From positions 1 through 18,281 of the forward strand of contig VAXA01000111.1 in assembly GCA_005883365.1 (NCBI GenBank): 18,281 nucleotides of DNA, read 5' to 3'. The position numbers and the translations under genes were made by a program. This document shows, one piece after another, positions 1 through 7,146 of this stretch (the stretch's first letter is position 1; every line of letters begins with the position of its first letter). The DNA is from Actinomycetota bacterium. Its GTDB lineage: Bacteria; Actinomycetota; Thermoleophilia; Gaiellales; Gaiellaceae. The notes below the pieces were generated by a model. The model saw only the letters and a list, made by a program, of their open reading frames with translations. It was not told the origin of the DNA and did not search any database.

Positions 1-1
1 G

Positions 2-532
2 AAGGCGGCGGAGCTCCACGAGGCAGTGGGCCGAGGCGCAGCGGTGCTCGCCGTGTGCGGGGGCTACCAGCTCCTCGGCCGCGGCTATCGCGGCTTCCAT
101 GGCGAGAACATGCCGGGCATAGGCCTCCTCCCCCTCGAGACCGTCGCGGGCGAGGGCCGTATGATCGGCGACGTGCTGATCGAGTGCGAGCTCGAGCCCG
201 GCGAGAGACGCACGCTCGCAGGCTTCGAGAATCACGCCGGGCGCACACGGCTCGATCCCGGCGCCGAGCCACTCGGCCGGGTGCTCGCCGGCTTCGGCAA
301 CGACGGCGAGAGCGGCTTCGAAGGCTGCCGCGCCGGCCGCGTGATCGGCACGTATCTCCATGGGCCGCTCCTGCCGCGCAACGCCTGGCTCGCGGACTGG
401 CTGCTCGGGCAGGCGCTCGCGCACCGCCTCGGCACCAACGAGCCGCCTGAGCTGGATCCGCTCCCCGACCGGCTCGAGCACCGAGCGCACGAGGTGTCCG
501 CCACTCGCGCGCGCGCCCGCGGCGGCCGCTAG
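2..532 (+). CDS. gatD: Lipid II isoglutaminyl synthase, glutamine amidotransferase subunit GatD (5'-truncated by window edge)
   Basis: GatD releases ammonia from glutamine, and its partner MurT uses it to amidate the alpha-carboxyl of D-Glu in lipid II, giving D-iso-glutamine. The frame is open from base 2, so the N-terminus lies outside the window. The class I (triad) amidotransferase nucleophile is the Cys of VCGGYQLLG near the visible start. The catalytic His lies in GTYLHGPLLPRNAWLADWLL, a segment typical of GatD and of the related CobB/CobQ-type amidotransferases. The short C-terminal tail is Arg/Ala-rich. MurT would be expected just upstream but is not visible. The stop codon TAG overlaps the stop of the convergent OLD-like gene in a shared CTAG palindrome (529-532). 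A CobQ-type enzyme is the alternative, but the short C-terminus after the His motif favours GatD. Confidence 0.85.
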   Translation, partial: KAAELHEAVGRGAAVLAVCGGYQLLGRGYRGFHGENMPGIGLLPLETVAGEGRMIGDVLIECELEPGERRTLAGFENHAGRTRLDPGAEPLGRVLAGFGNDGESGFEGCRAGRVIGTYLHGPLLPRNAWLADWLLGQALAHRLGTNEPPELDPLPDRLEHRAHEVSATRARARGGR

Positions 533-1725
533 GCGACCTGCGCCACCTTCAGCACCTTCTCGACCGCGACGCGCAGGGCTGCGGGCACCTCACCGTTGCC
601 GCGGTAGCGCTGCCACGCCTTCTGCGGCTTGCGACCGCGGGTGCTCGCCCGCAGGCCGGAGACGCTCTCGAAGTCCGGCGTGAGCACGACGGTCCGCCGG
701 CTGCCGGCGACCTCGCGGATCTGGCGGTTCACGATCCGCTCCGACTCGACGGGCCGTACGCCGCGCGGCGCGTCCCGGTCGTGGACGACGACGTATGGGA
801 CGCTGCACGCGTTGCAGATCCGCGCAAAGAGCGGCATGTTCCCCTTGCCGCCGCACTCGAGCACGACGATCCCGTCCTTGTCGGCGTCGACGCCGAGCGC
901 CTCGAAGACGAGCGGGAACGTGAGCTTCTCGGTCCGTCCCTCGACAAGCACCGCGCAGCGGGCGAGGAAGAGCTCGGCACGATTGCTGTCGAATGCCGAG
1001 AGCGCGCGGAACGTCTCTGCCTCGGCCAGCGGCTCGGGCTGGAAGAGCGACGTCCCGCCCGTCGCGGTGTGGCGCACGAGCGCGAGCTCCTCGAGCTTGT
1101 CGACGCTGAGGAAGACGGGGGCGTGCGTCGAGTAGAGGATCTGGTTGCCCGCCTGCGCGAGCGCCCGCAGGAGGCCGTAGAGGTGGCGCTGCGCGTGCGG
1201 GCTGAGATAGAGCTCCGGCTCCTCGATCAGGAGCACGAAGTGGCGAAGGTGTGAGGCGAGGAGCCGCTCCATGCCGGCGACGAGCGCGAGCCCACCGTCC
1301 GCGGCCGCCCAGTGGCGATCGACGGCCGGCGGCTGGAAGAGCTCCGCGACCTCCGCCGCCCCATGTCCCGTGGCCGGCGCGACGAGCGTCCGCGACCGGA
1401 GGTTCGCGGGCAGGAAGAGCACCGGCGGGGCGCCCGCGCGGTTGAGGTTGAGCGTGTCCGGCGGCCGGGCGTCGAGGAAGATCGTCCCCTTGGCGACGTC
1501 CGCTTCGAGGTGGATCCGGCCGCTCGCGCCGTCGCGCGCGACGTCGTCGATCGTCGGCGGAGGGGCGGCGGCCTCGAGCAGCGTCCAGATCGCGGTCAGG
1601 ACGGTGGATTTGCCGCTCGAGGCCTCCCCCACGAGCGCGCAGACCGAGCCGGGCGAGACCTCGAGCTCGCGGGCCGCACGATAGCCCTGGATCGAGAGTC
1701 GCCTGAGCGGAGGCGACGCACTCAC
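529..1725 (-). CDS. Short OLD-family ATPase with C-terminal TOPRIM nuclease domain
   Basis: 398 residues from the GTG at 1725. The ABC-type ATPase half has Walker A GEASSGKST near residue 35, Walker B plus D-loop LLIEEPELYLSPHAQRHL near 165-185 and an H-loop STHAP near 200. The TOPRIM half starts near residue 245 with VLVEGRTEKLTFP (catalytic Glu) and has GGKGNMPLF and VVVHDRDAP (Asp-x-Asp). OLD proteins couple ATPase and TOPRIM DNA cleavage; some act in phage defence and others have housekeeping or unknown roles. At about 400 residues it is shorter than typical class 1 OLD proteins, because the ATPase part is compact. A GTG at 1734 would add three residues. I prefer 1725 because it makes the GTGA stop/start overlap seen elsewhere here. 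It is the last gene of hflX-dut-NUDIX-OLD. No UvrD-like partner is visible, so a defence role is not supported. Confidence 0.8.
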   Translation of the reverse strand: MSASPPLRRLSIQGYRAARELEVSPGSVCALVGEASSGKSTVLTAIWTLLEAAAPPPTIDDVARDGASGRIHLEADVAKGTIFLDARPPDTLNLNRAGAPPVLFLPANLRSRTLVAPATGHGAAEVAELFQPPAVDRHWAAADGGLALVAGMERLLASHLRHFVLLIEEPELYLSPHAQRHLYGLLRALAQAGNQILYSTHAPVFLSVDKLEELALVRHTATGGTSLFQPEPLAEAETFRALSAFDSNRAELFLARCAVLVEGRTEKLTFPLVFEALGVDADKDGIVVLECGGKGNMPLFARICNACSVPYVVVHDRDAPRGVRPVESERIVNRQIREVAGSRRTVVLTPDFESVSGLRASTRGRKPQKAWQRYRGNGEVPAALRVAVEKVLKVAQVA

Positions 1726-2183
1726 GGCGCCCACAGAGCTCCGAGATAGACGGCAGGGTCTCCGGGTTCCCAGCGGCCGAGGAAGCGCTGGATCGGCGGG
1801 TGCAGGACGACGTCGTCGAGCTCGGCCGGCTCGAAGAGGCGGTGGCCGCGGACGGCGAGGTCCGTCGACGTGACCCGCTCGAGCGAGCGCCCGGACAAGT
1901 CGGCGGCGAAGATGATGTGGACGACGTGGCGCCCGACGAACGCGCGCTTCGGCGCGATCGAGTCGACCACGGCGACCGGCCCCTCGAACGTGAGGTCGTC
2001 GCCGATGGCCACCTCCTCCGCGAGCTCGCGGCGCAGCGCGTCGACAAGGCTCTCACCGCTGTTGACGCCCCCGCCGGGCAGGAGCCAATACTCGCCGCGC
2101 CCCGTCTTCTCGTGCCGGCAGAGAAGGACGCGGCCCTCCCAGCGGAGGACGGCCGATACACGGATGCGCGGCTCGAGCGGCAT
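1722..2183 (-). CDS. NUDIX hydrolase, substrate unknown
   Basis: 153 residues, the usual size of a single-domain NUDIX pyrophosphohydrolase. The Nudix box is seen as GGVNSGESLVDALRRELAEE (G-x5-E-x7-REL-x-EE) at about residues 39-58, with all metal-binding glutamates present. The glycine usually found two residues after the second Glu is not conserved (EEVAIG). It is preceded by the common LPGGG and an N-terminal RVSAVL strand. Substrates in the family include nucleoside diphosphates linked to another group; nothing here fixes which. It sits between dut (TGATG overlap at 2181-2185) and the OLD-like gene (GTGA overlap at 1722-1725). Placement beside dUTPase makes nucleotide-pool cleansing a reasonable but unproven guess. 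Confidence 0.88.
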   Translation of the reverse strand: MPLEPRIRVSAVLRWEGRVLLCRHEKTGRGEYWLLPGGGVNSGESLVDALRRELAEEVAIGDDLTFEGPVAVVDSIAPKRAFVGRHVVHIIFAADLSGRSLERVTSTDLAVRGHRLFEPAELDDVVLHPPIQRFLGRWEPGDPAVYLGALWAP

Positions 2184-2617
2184 CAGTGGGCCGAGCTGCC
2201 GAAGCCTTTGTCGCCGCGCTCGCTCGCCGGGAGCTCGGGAACTTCCTTGGGTTCGGTCAAGACCACCGGGACGACCACGAGCTGCGCGATCCGCATCCCG
2301 GGCTCGACGACGAACGCCTCGTCACGGTCGGTGTTGAGGAGCACGACCTTGACCTCGCCGCGGTAGCCCGCGTCGATCAGGCCCGGAGCATTGACCTTGC
2401 CGATGCCGTGCCGCACGGCGAGGCCGGAACGAGGCAGCACGAGCCCGGCGTGACCTTCCGGAATGGCGACCGCGAGGCCGGTCGAGACGACGGCGCGCTG
2501 GCCCGGCCCGAGCTCGACGCGCTCGCACGCGGCGAGATCCAAGCCCGCGTCGCCTTCGTACGCCCGCGTTGGCAGCGTCGCCCCGTCATTGAGGCGCTTC
2601 ACGGGCAGCTCGGTCAC
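2183..2617 (-). CDS. dut: dUTP diphosphatase (trimeric dUTPase)
   Basis: Hydrolyses dUTP to dUMP and pyrophosphate, keeping uracil out of DNA and supplying dUMP for dTMP synthesis. All five trimeric dUTPase motifs are visible in 144 residues: I AGLDLAA (24-30), II PRSGLA (62-67), [14 protein letters not shown] (79-89, catalytic Asp82), IV RIAQLVV (109-115) and [10 protein letters not shown] (134-142), whose Phe stacks on the uracil. The length is typical. The GTG start overlaps the hflX stop in GTGA (2614-2617), and its stop overlaps the NUDIX ATG, so the chain is probably translated by reinitiation. Confidence 0.96.
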   Translation of the reverse strand: MTELPVKRLNDGATLPTRAYEGDAGLDLAACERVELGPGQRAVVSTGLAVAIPEGHAGLVLPRSGLAVRHGIGKVNAPGLIDAGYRGEVKVVLLNTDRDEAFVVEPGMRIAQLVVVPVVLTEPKEVPELPASERGDKGFGSSAH

Positions 2618-3945
2618 GCGCCGGTCCGCCGCCGTTCCGGAGCCGCCTCGGCGACGAGATAGGGCGCGTAGCGCCGCAGCTCGCGGCGCGGGAGCCGCGC
2701 GACGACGAGGACGCCTTCCGGGGTGTCCTCCCGCTCGTCGATCGGCGCGCCCAGCGCGTACAGCTCGTTCAGGCGTCTCCCCTCCTCGTACGGCAGGAGG
2801 AGCCGGACCCGCTCGAACCGGTCGCCGAAGCGCTCGGCGATCCTGGCCCGCAGCTCCTCGAGCCCCTCCCCTGTGAGCGCGGAGATCTGCGGCGCGTCCG
2901 GGTACCGGTTCGCGAGGCGGCGACGGCCGAGCGTGTCCACCGCGTCGATCTTGTTCACGACGAGCTCGACGGGCAGCTCGCCCGCGCCGATCTCCCGTAG
3001 GACGCTGTCGACCGCGGCGATCTGCTCGATGAGCCGCTGTTCCGGCGCCGACCCGTCGACGACGTGGAGGACGAGGTCGGCGACGAGCGTCTCTTCGAGC
3101 GTCGCGGCGAACCCTTCGACGAGCTGGTGCGGCAGCCGGCGGACGAAGCCGACGGTGTCGGTGACGAGGTAGCGCCGCCCCTCGTGCTCGTAGCCGCGTG
3201 TCGTCGGGTCGAGCGTCTCGAACAGCCGGTCGCGAACGGAGACACCGGCGTCCGTCAACGCGTTGAGGAGCGTCGACTTGCCGGCGTTCGTGTAGCCCGC
3301 GAGCGCCACTGTGGGCGTCTCGGTCCGGCGCCGCTCCTTGCGCCGGACGTCACGTTGGCGGCTCAGCTTCCGCAGCCGTTCGCGCAGCAGCGTGACGCGG
3401 CGCCGGGCGAGGCGCCGGTCTGTCTCGAGCTGCGACTCGCCGGGGCCGCGGGTGCCGACGCCGGCGCCGAGGCCGCCGGTGCCGCCGCCGAGCCGCTCGA
3501 GGTGCTGCCACATCCCCCGCATCCGCGGCAGGTTGTACTCGAGCTGCGCGAGCTCGACCTGGAGCTTCCCCTCGGCGCTCACCGCGTGCTGCGCGAAGAT
3601 GTCGAGGATCAGCTGCGTGCGGTCGACCACCCGCGCCTGGAGCGCGTTCTCGAGCGCACGCTGCTGCGGAGGGCTGAGCTCGTCGTCGACGACGAGCACC
3701 TCGGCGCCGGCCTCGCCGTACGCCTGCTTGAGCTCCTCGAGCTTCCCCTTGCCGACGTACGTGCGCGCGTCGGGGAGGCGACGGTGCTGGACGACCCGGC
3801 CTACCGGCTCGACGAGAGCGGTCCGCGCGAGCTCCTCGAGCTCTGCGAGCTCGTCGGCTCCGTCGGCTCCCGGCGCGAGCACGGCGAGGACGAGCCCACG
3901 CTCGGGCTCGGCCGCCCAGGAGCGATCGGGCTGTCTCGCCGCCAT
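2614..3945 (-). CDS. hflX: GTPase HflX
   Basis: Ribosome-associated GTPase; in well-studied bacteria HflX splits or rescues stalled 70S ribosomes, for instance under heat stress. The 443 residues show the N-terminal HflX domain with [10 protein letters not shown] (63-72), the glycine-rich HflX segment near 152-177 ([18 protein letters not shown]), and a G domain with G1 GYTNAGKST (217-225), G3 DTVG (263-266), G4 NKID (331-334) and G5 SALTG (355-359). The reading frame stays open far upstream on this strand, but that part is antisense to dapE. The ATG at 3945 is the first start that leaves the homologous region intact. It has no Shine-Dalgarno; a CATAAT hexamer ends 9 nt before it, suggesting a leaderless or near-leaderless mRNA. 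In other actinobacteria hflX often follows dapF; here it lies across from dapE. Confidence 0.95.
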   Translation of the reverse strand: MAARQPDRSWAAEPERGLVLAVLAPGADGADELAELEELARTALVEPVGRVVQHRRLPDARTYVGKGKLEELKQAYGEAGAEVLVVDDELSPPQQRALENALQARVVDRTQLILDIFAQHAVSAEGKLQVELAQLEYNLPRMRGMWQHLERLGGGTGGLGAGVGTRGPGESQLETDRRLARRRVTLLRERLRKLSRQRDVRRKERRRTETPTVALAGYTNAGKSTLLNALTDAGVSVRDRLFETLDPTTRGYEHEGRRYLVTDTVGFVRRLPHQLVEGFAATLEETLVADLVLHVVDGSAPEQRLIEQIAAVDSVLREIGAGELPVELVVNKIDAVDTLGRRRLANRYPDAPQISALTGEGLEELRARIAERFGDRFERVRLLLPYEEGRRLNELYALGAPIDEREDTPEGVLVVARLPRRELRRYAPYLVAEAAPERRRTGA

Positions 3946-3969
3946 CCGGCGGTCATTATGACTCCTGCC
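3946..3969. promoter_or_regulatory. Candidate overlapping divergent -10 elements for hflX and dapE
   Basis: The start codons of hflX (-) and dapE (+) are only 24 nt apart (12 nt if the upstream dapE ATG is used). The AT-rich core CATTATG (3954-3960) gives CATAAT on the minus strand (3960-3955, five of six matches to TATAAT), 9 nt before the hflX ATG. On the plus strand it gives CATTAT (3954-3959), 10 nt before the ATG at 3970. I see no clear -35 on either side and no Shine-Dalgarno for either gene. The symmetry suggests one bidirectional promoter giving near-leaderless transcripts; this is inference. Confidence 0.4.
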
Positions 3970-4980
3970 ATGCCCGTTTCCGATCTCGCCTCGCGGACGC
4001 TCGAGCTCGTCGACGTTCCTTCGGAAAGCCGCCGCGAGGCTGCCGCGATGGACCTCGTACGGCTCCTTTTGCCGGGTGAGCCGCTCTACGACGACGGCGA
4101 CGCGATCGTCTGGGGAGAGAGGACAGCGCCGGTCGTCCTCGCCGGTCACCTCGACACGGTGCCCGCGCAGGCGAACCTCCCCGGGCGGATCGCCGACGGC
4201 GTCGTGCACGGGCTCGGCGCGAGCGACATGAAGGGCGGCGTGGCGGTGATGCTCGAGCTCGCCCGCGCGGAGATCTCCGCACGCTACGTCTTCTTCACGA
4301 AGGAGGAGGTCGCCCTCGAGGAGAGCCCGCTGCCGGGCGTGTTCGCGAGCGGCGTACTCGCGGGAGCAGAGCTGGCCGTCGTTCTCGAGCCGACGGACGC
4401 GATCCTCCACGCCGGCTGTCTCGGGAACCTGCAGGCAAGGGTCGAGTTCCACGGCGAGAGCGCCCACTCGGCACGCCCGTGGACCGGCCGTAACGCGATT
4501 CACGCGCTCGCTGAGGGTCTCGCGCCGCTCGCGCGGCTCGAGCCGCTCGAGGTCGAGCTCGACGGGCTCGTGTATCGCGAGGTCGTGAGCGCCGTGCGCG
4601 TCGAGGGCGGGATCGCGGCGAACGTCGTGCCGGCGCGGGCCGCGGCGGAGCTCAACTTCCGCTTCGCGCCCGGCCGCTCCCGAGACGAGGCGGAGGCACG
4701 CCTGCGTGAGCTCGTTCCGGCGGGCGAGCTGCACGTCCTGCACAACTCGCCGTCGGCGCCGCCCGCGCTCGCGAACCCGCTCGTGCAGCGGCTGCGCGAG
4801 CTCGTGCCGGACCTCGCGCCGAAGCAGGCGTGGACGCCGGTCGCGCAGTTCGCCGAGCAGGGAATCGACGGGATCAACTACGGCCCTGGCGCGACGGCGT
4901 ACGCGCACCGGCAGGACGAGCAGATCCCGATCGCGAACCTGCACGCGGTGTACGAGACGCTGGCTAGGTTCCTCTCGTGA
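3970..4980 (+). CDS. dapE: Succinyl-diaminopimelate desuccinylase (M20 metallopeptidase family)
   Basis: Hydrolyses N-succinyl-LL-DAP to LL-DAP and succinate using two metal ions, in the cytosol. M20 metal ligands are visible: His and Asp in AGHLDTVPAQ, bridging Asp in GASDMKGGVAV, the Glu pair in FTKEEVALEE (first Glu as general base), Glu in VLEPTD, and His in AYAHRQDEQIP near the C-terminus. The dimerisation-domain segment ESAHSARPWTGRNAIH is also present. The 336 residues fit the actinobacterial DapE class. An in-frame ATG at 3958 would add four residues; I prefer 3970 from the position of the candidate -10. The next two genes encode the adjacent pathway steps, and the stop overlaps dapC in GTGA (4977-4980). 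Other M20 deacylases look alike in sequence; the neighbours settle the call. Confidence 0.93.
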   Translation: MPVSDLASRTLELVDVPSESRREAAAMDLVRLLLPGEPLYDDGDAIVWGERTAPVVLAGHLDTVPAQANLPGRIADGVVHGLGASDMKGGVAVMLELARAEISARYVFFTKEEVALEESPLPGVFASGVLAGAELAVVLEPTDAILHAGCLGNLQARVEFHGESAHSARPWTGRNAIHALAEGLAPLARLEPLEVELDGLVYREVVSAVRVEGGIAANVVPARAAAELNFRFAPGRSRDEAEARLRELVPAGELHVLHNSPSAPPALANPLVQRLRELVPDLAPKQAWTPVAQFAEQGIDGINYGPGATAYAHRQDEQIPIANLHAVYETLARFLS

Positions 4981-6080
4981 TCAACCCGGTGCTGGCGGAG
5001 ATGGCCGTGTACCCGTTCACGCGGCTGGAGGAGGAGCGGCGGAGGCTGCTGGCTGCCGGCGTCGACGTGATCGACTTTGGCAAGGGCGATCCGAACGAGC
5101 CGACCGACCCGATGATCCGCCGGGCGCTCGTCGACGCACTGCCGGAGCGGGCGCCCTATCCGCTCGCCGAGGGGCTGCCCGAGCTGCGCCAGGCGGCAAC
5201 GGGATGGCTCGAGCGGCGGTTCGGCGTCTCGGTCGACCCCGAGAGCGAGATCGTGCCGACGTACGGCTCGAAGGAGGCGATCTTCTCGCTCGCGCAGGTG
5301 CTGGAGACCGACGGCCGGGTCGTGGCGTTCGGGGAGCCAGCGTACCCAGTGTACGAGCGAGGCGCGCTCTTCGCCGGCGCGCGCGCGCAGACACTGCCGC
5401 TCCGGCGCGAGAACGGCTTCCTTCCCGACCTCGACGAGCTCGACGACGACGTCGCCCTCGTCTGGGTCAACTACCCGCACAACCCGACGGGCGCCGTGGC
5501 TCCCCGCGAGTTCTACGACGAGCTTGCGGCGGCAGCCGAGCGCCATGATTTCGTCGTCGGCTCCGACGAGGCGTACACGGAGCTGTGGTTCGACGAGCCG
5601 CCGGCGTCGGCGCTCCAGGCCGCCGACCGCTCGCGCGTCGTCGTCTTCCAGACGCTGAGCAAGCGCTCCTCGATGACCGGCTACCGCTCCGGCTTCGTGG
5701 CGGGGCCGCCTGAGATCGTGGCGGCACTGAAGGCGTACCGTCCGACGGTGGGAACGGCGCCGCAGGAGTTCGTCCAGCGGGCTTCCGCCGTCGCTTGGAA
5801 CGACGAGCGCCACGTCGAAGAGACCCGCACTCGCTACCGCGCGAAGCGGGAGGTCCTGATCCCGGCGGTCGAGAGCCGCGGGTGGGAGATCGTGGCGAGC
5901 GGGGCGACGATGTACCTCTGGGTCGCCGGCCCGGATCCGGCCGAGCTCCTCGAACGGGGCATCATCGTCTCCCCGGGGGAGATGTTCGGGCCGAGCGGCG
6001 AGGGGTACGTCCGGCTCGCGCTCGTGCCGACGCTCGAGGAGTGCGAGCGGGCGGCCGCCATCCTGCGGGAGGTGTTCTGA
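4977..6080 (+). CDS. dapC: Succinyldiaminopimelate transaminase (PLP-dependent, class I/II)
   Basis: Transfers an amino group from glutamate to N-succinyl-2-amino-6-oxopimelate, giving N-succinyl-LL-DAP. The 367 residues have fold-type I aminotransferase marks: NYPHNPTG (substrate and cofactor loop), GSDEAYTELWF (Asp and Tyr contacting PLP), the Schiff-base Lys in QTLSKRSSMTGYRSGFVAG, and a C-terminal Arg in YVRLALVPT for the substrate carboxylate. The start is GTG, overlapping the dapE stop by 4 nt, and the stop overlaps the dapD ATG (TGATG). By sequence alone it could be another aminotransferase; its position between dapE and dapD supports DapC. Confidence 0.92.
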   Translation: MINPVLAEMAVYPFTRLEEERRRLLAAGVDVIDFGKGDPNEPTDPMIRRALVDALPERAPYPLAEGLPELRQAATGWLERRFGVSVDPESEIVPTYGSKEAIFSLAQVLETDGRVVAFGEPAYPVYERGALFAGARAQTLPLRRENGFLPDLDELDDDVALVWVNYPHNPTGAVAPREFYDELAAAAERHDFVVGSDEAYTELWFDEPPASALQAADRSRVVVFQTLSKRSSMTGYRSGFVAGPPEIVAALKAYRPTVGTAPQEFVQRASAVAWNDERHVEETRTRYRAKREVLIPAVESRGWEIVASGATMYLWVAGPDPAELLERGIIVSPGEMFGPSGEGYVRLALVPTLEECERAAAILREVF

Positions 6081-6823
6081 TGGACGTCGAGGAGACGATC
6101 GCCGCCCTCGATCGCGGCGAGGTGCGGGTCGCGGAGAAGGTCGACGGCGACTGGCGGGTGAACGAGGAGGCGAAGGCGGCGATCCTCGAGTACTTCCGCG
6201 TGCGCAAGCTCGAGCCGATCGAGGTAGGCCCGTTCGAGTACCTCGACAAGATCCCGCTCAAGCACGACCATGCGGCACACGGCGTGCGCGTGGTGCCGCC
6301 GGCGACGGCGCGGTACGGGTCCTTCCTTTCGCCCGGCGTGATCCTGATGCCGAGCTACGTCAACATCGGCGCGTGGGTCGGCCCGAACACGATGGTCGAC
6401 ACCTGGGCGACGGTCGGGTCGTGCGCGCAGATCGGCGCGGACGTTCACCTCGCGGGCGGCGTCGGCGTCGGCGGTGTGCTCGAGCCGGTGCAAGCACGCC
6501 CGGTGATCGTCGAGGACGGGGCCTTCATCGGGTCCCGCTGCATCCTCACGGAGGGCGTCGTGGTCGGCGAGCGCGCCGTGCTCGCGCCGAACGTGTCGTT
6601 GACGGGGTCGGTGCCGGTGATCGACGTGACGGGGCTGGAGCCGGTCGAGCACCGAGGATACGTTCCGCCGATGGCGGTCGTCATGCCGGGCACGCGACCG
6701 AAGGAGTTCCCGGCCGGGATGTACCAGGTCGCGTGCGCGCTCGTGGTCGGCTGGCGGAGCGCGCAGACCGATCTCAAGACGAGCTTGAACGACGTGCTGC
6801 GCGAGTTCGAGATCGGCGCCTGA
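6080..6823 (+). CDS. dapD: 2,3,4,5-tetrahydropyridine-2,6-dicarboxylate N-succinyltransferase
   Basis: Transfers succinyl from succinyl-CoA to tetrahydrodipicolinate, the entry to the succinylase branch of DAP synthesis. The 247 residues contain a left-handed beta-helix (hexapeptide repeats) through the middle, including VDTWATVGSCAQIGADVHLA and GGVGVGGVLEPVQARPVIVE, signatures of the E. coli-type DapD rather than the longer mycobacterial type. E. coli DapD is about 274 residues; here the N-terminal domain is shorter. The ATG overlaps the dapC stop (TGATG at 6078-6082), so dapE-dapC-dapD is one translationally coupled unit. The frame is open further upstream but overlaps dapC out of frame and is not homologous there. 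Confidence 0.95.
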   Translation: MDVEETIAALDRGEVRVAEKVDGDWRVNEEAKAAILEYFRVRKLEPIEVGPFEYLDKIPLKHDHAAHGVRVVPPATARYGSFLSPGVILMPSYVNIGAWVGPNTMVDTWATVGSCAQIGADVHLAGGVGVGGVLEPVQARPVIVEDGAFIGSRCILTEGVVVGERAVLAPNVSLTGSVPVIDVTGLEPVEHRGYVPPMAVVMPGTRPKEFPAGMYQVACALVVGWRSAQTDLKTSLNDVLREFEIGA

Positions 6824-6872
6824 GCGCCGGCACGGCACCCCGGGCCCGTCCGGCCCTCGTTTCGTCCGGAAC

Positions 6873-6878
6873 TACACT
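6873..6878 (+). promoter_or_regulatory. Candidate -10 element (TACACT) for the small ORF at 6886
   Basis: TACACT fits the TANNNT form of actinobacterial -10 elements and ends 7 nt before the GTG at 6886, the spacing expected when transcription starts on the start codon. I see no convincing -35. It lies 50 nt beyond the dapD stop. Confidence 0.35.
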
Positions 6879-6885
6879 CCGGGAG

Positions 6886-7068
6886 GTGTTGGAACGTGCT
6901 CAGGTGAAGGCGCTCCCGGTCTTGAATCGGGCGGCGGAGTACGCGCCCGCGACACAGGCTTGTTGTGGCGCTTGCCGAACGTGCACGACGACGAATTTGC
7001 TGACGCTGACCGGCGCGGCGGGGGTGTGGCTACTCTCGCGAGCTCGTCGCGTCCGGCGCCGCCCGTGA
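6886..7068 (+). CDS. Candidate small Cys-rich membrane peptide (60 aa), unknown function
   Basis: I do not recognise this protein. The frame starting at GTG 6886 encodes 60 residues with a CCGACRTC cluster (Cys26, 27, 30, 33; CCxxCxxC), then a short hydrophobic stretch LLTLTGAAGVWLL (38-50) and a very basic tail RARRVRRRP. By the positive-inside rule the tail would be cytoplasmic and the cysteines outside. By hand count about three quarters of third codon positions are G or C, compatible with coding. GGGAGG (6881-6886) overlaps the GTG at 6886 and is 17 nt from an alternative GTG at 6904, so it is not a well-placed Shine-Dalgarno for either. A TANNNT box 7 nt upstream supports leaderless expression. 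It could also be a chance ORF in a convergent gap. The cluster could bind metal, form disulfides or be a modified core; none is shown. Confidence 0.42.
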   Translation: MLERAQVKALPVLNRAAEYAPATQACCGACRTCTTTNLLTLTGAAGVWLLSRARRVRRRP

Positions 7069-7082
7069 GCTGAAACAACCCG

Positions 7083-7126
7083 CACCCCCGCCCTGGGTGG
7101 GGTGGCTCTCCCTCCGCCCTCGGAGG
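7083..7126. terminator. Two GC hairpins between convergent genes, possible bidirectional terminator
   Basis: CACCCC (7083-7088) can pair with GGGGTG (7099-7104) around a 10-nt loop. CCTCCG (7111-7116) pairs perfectly with CGGAGG (7121-7126) around CCCT. They sit between the small ORF stop (7068, +) and the dapF stop (7147, -). There is no U-tract, so this is only terminator-like. The rest of 6824-7146 outside the small ORF shows nothing else I can name. Confidence 0.4.
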
Positions 7127-7146
7127 CGACGGTACCGCCAAACCTG

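Noticed and set aside
3064..3957. Upstream extension of the dapE frame across hflX
   Set aside because: It is the complement of hflX codons; the M20 domain begins at 3958/3970.
3946..4944. Large N-terminal extension of hflX on the minus strand (total 776 aa)
   Set aside because: It is antisense to dapE, has no HflX homology, and arises from the lack of stops in GC-rich sequence. The HflX domain begins after the ATG at 3945.
6824..7146. Structural RNA (SRP RNA, RNase P RNA, tmRNA, 6S) in the dapD-dapF gap
   Set aside because: I looked on both strands for their conserved core sequences and found none.
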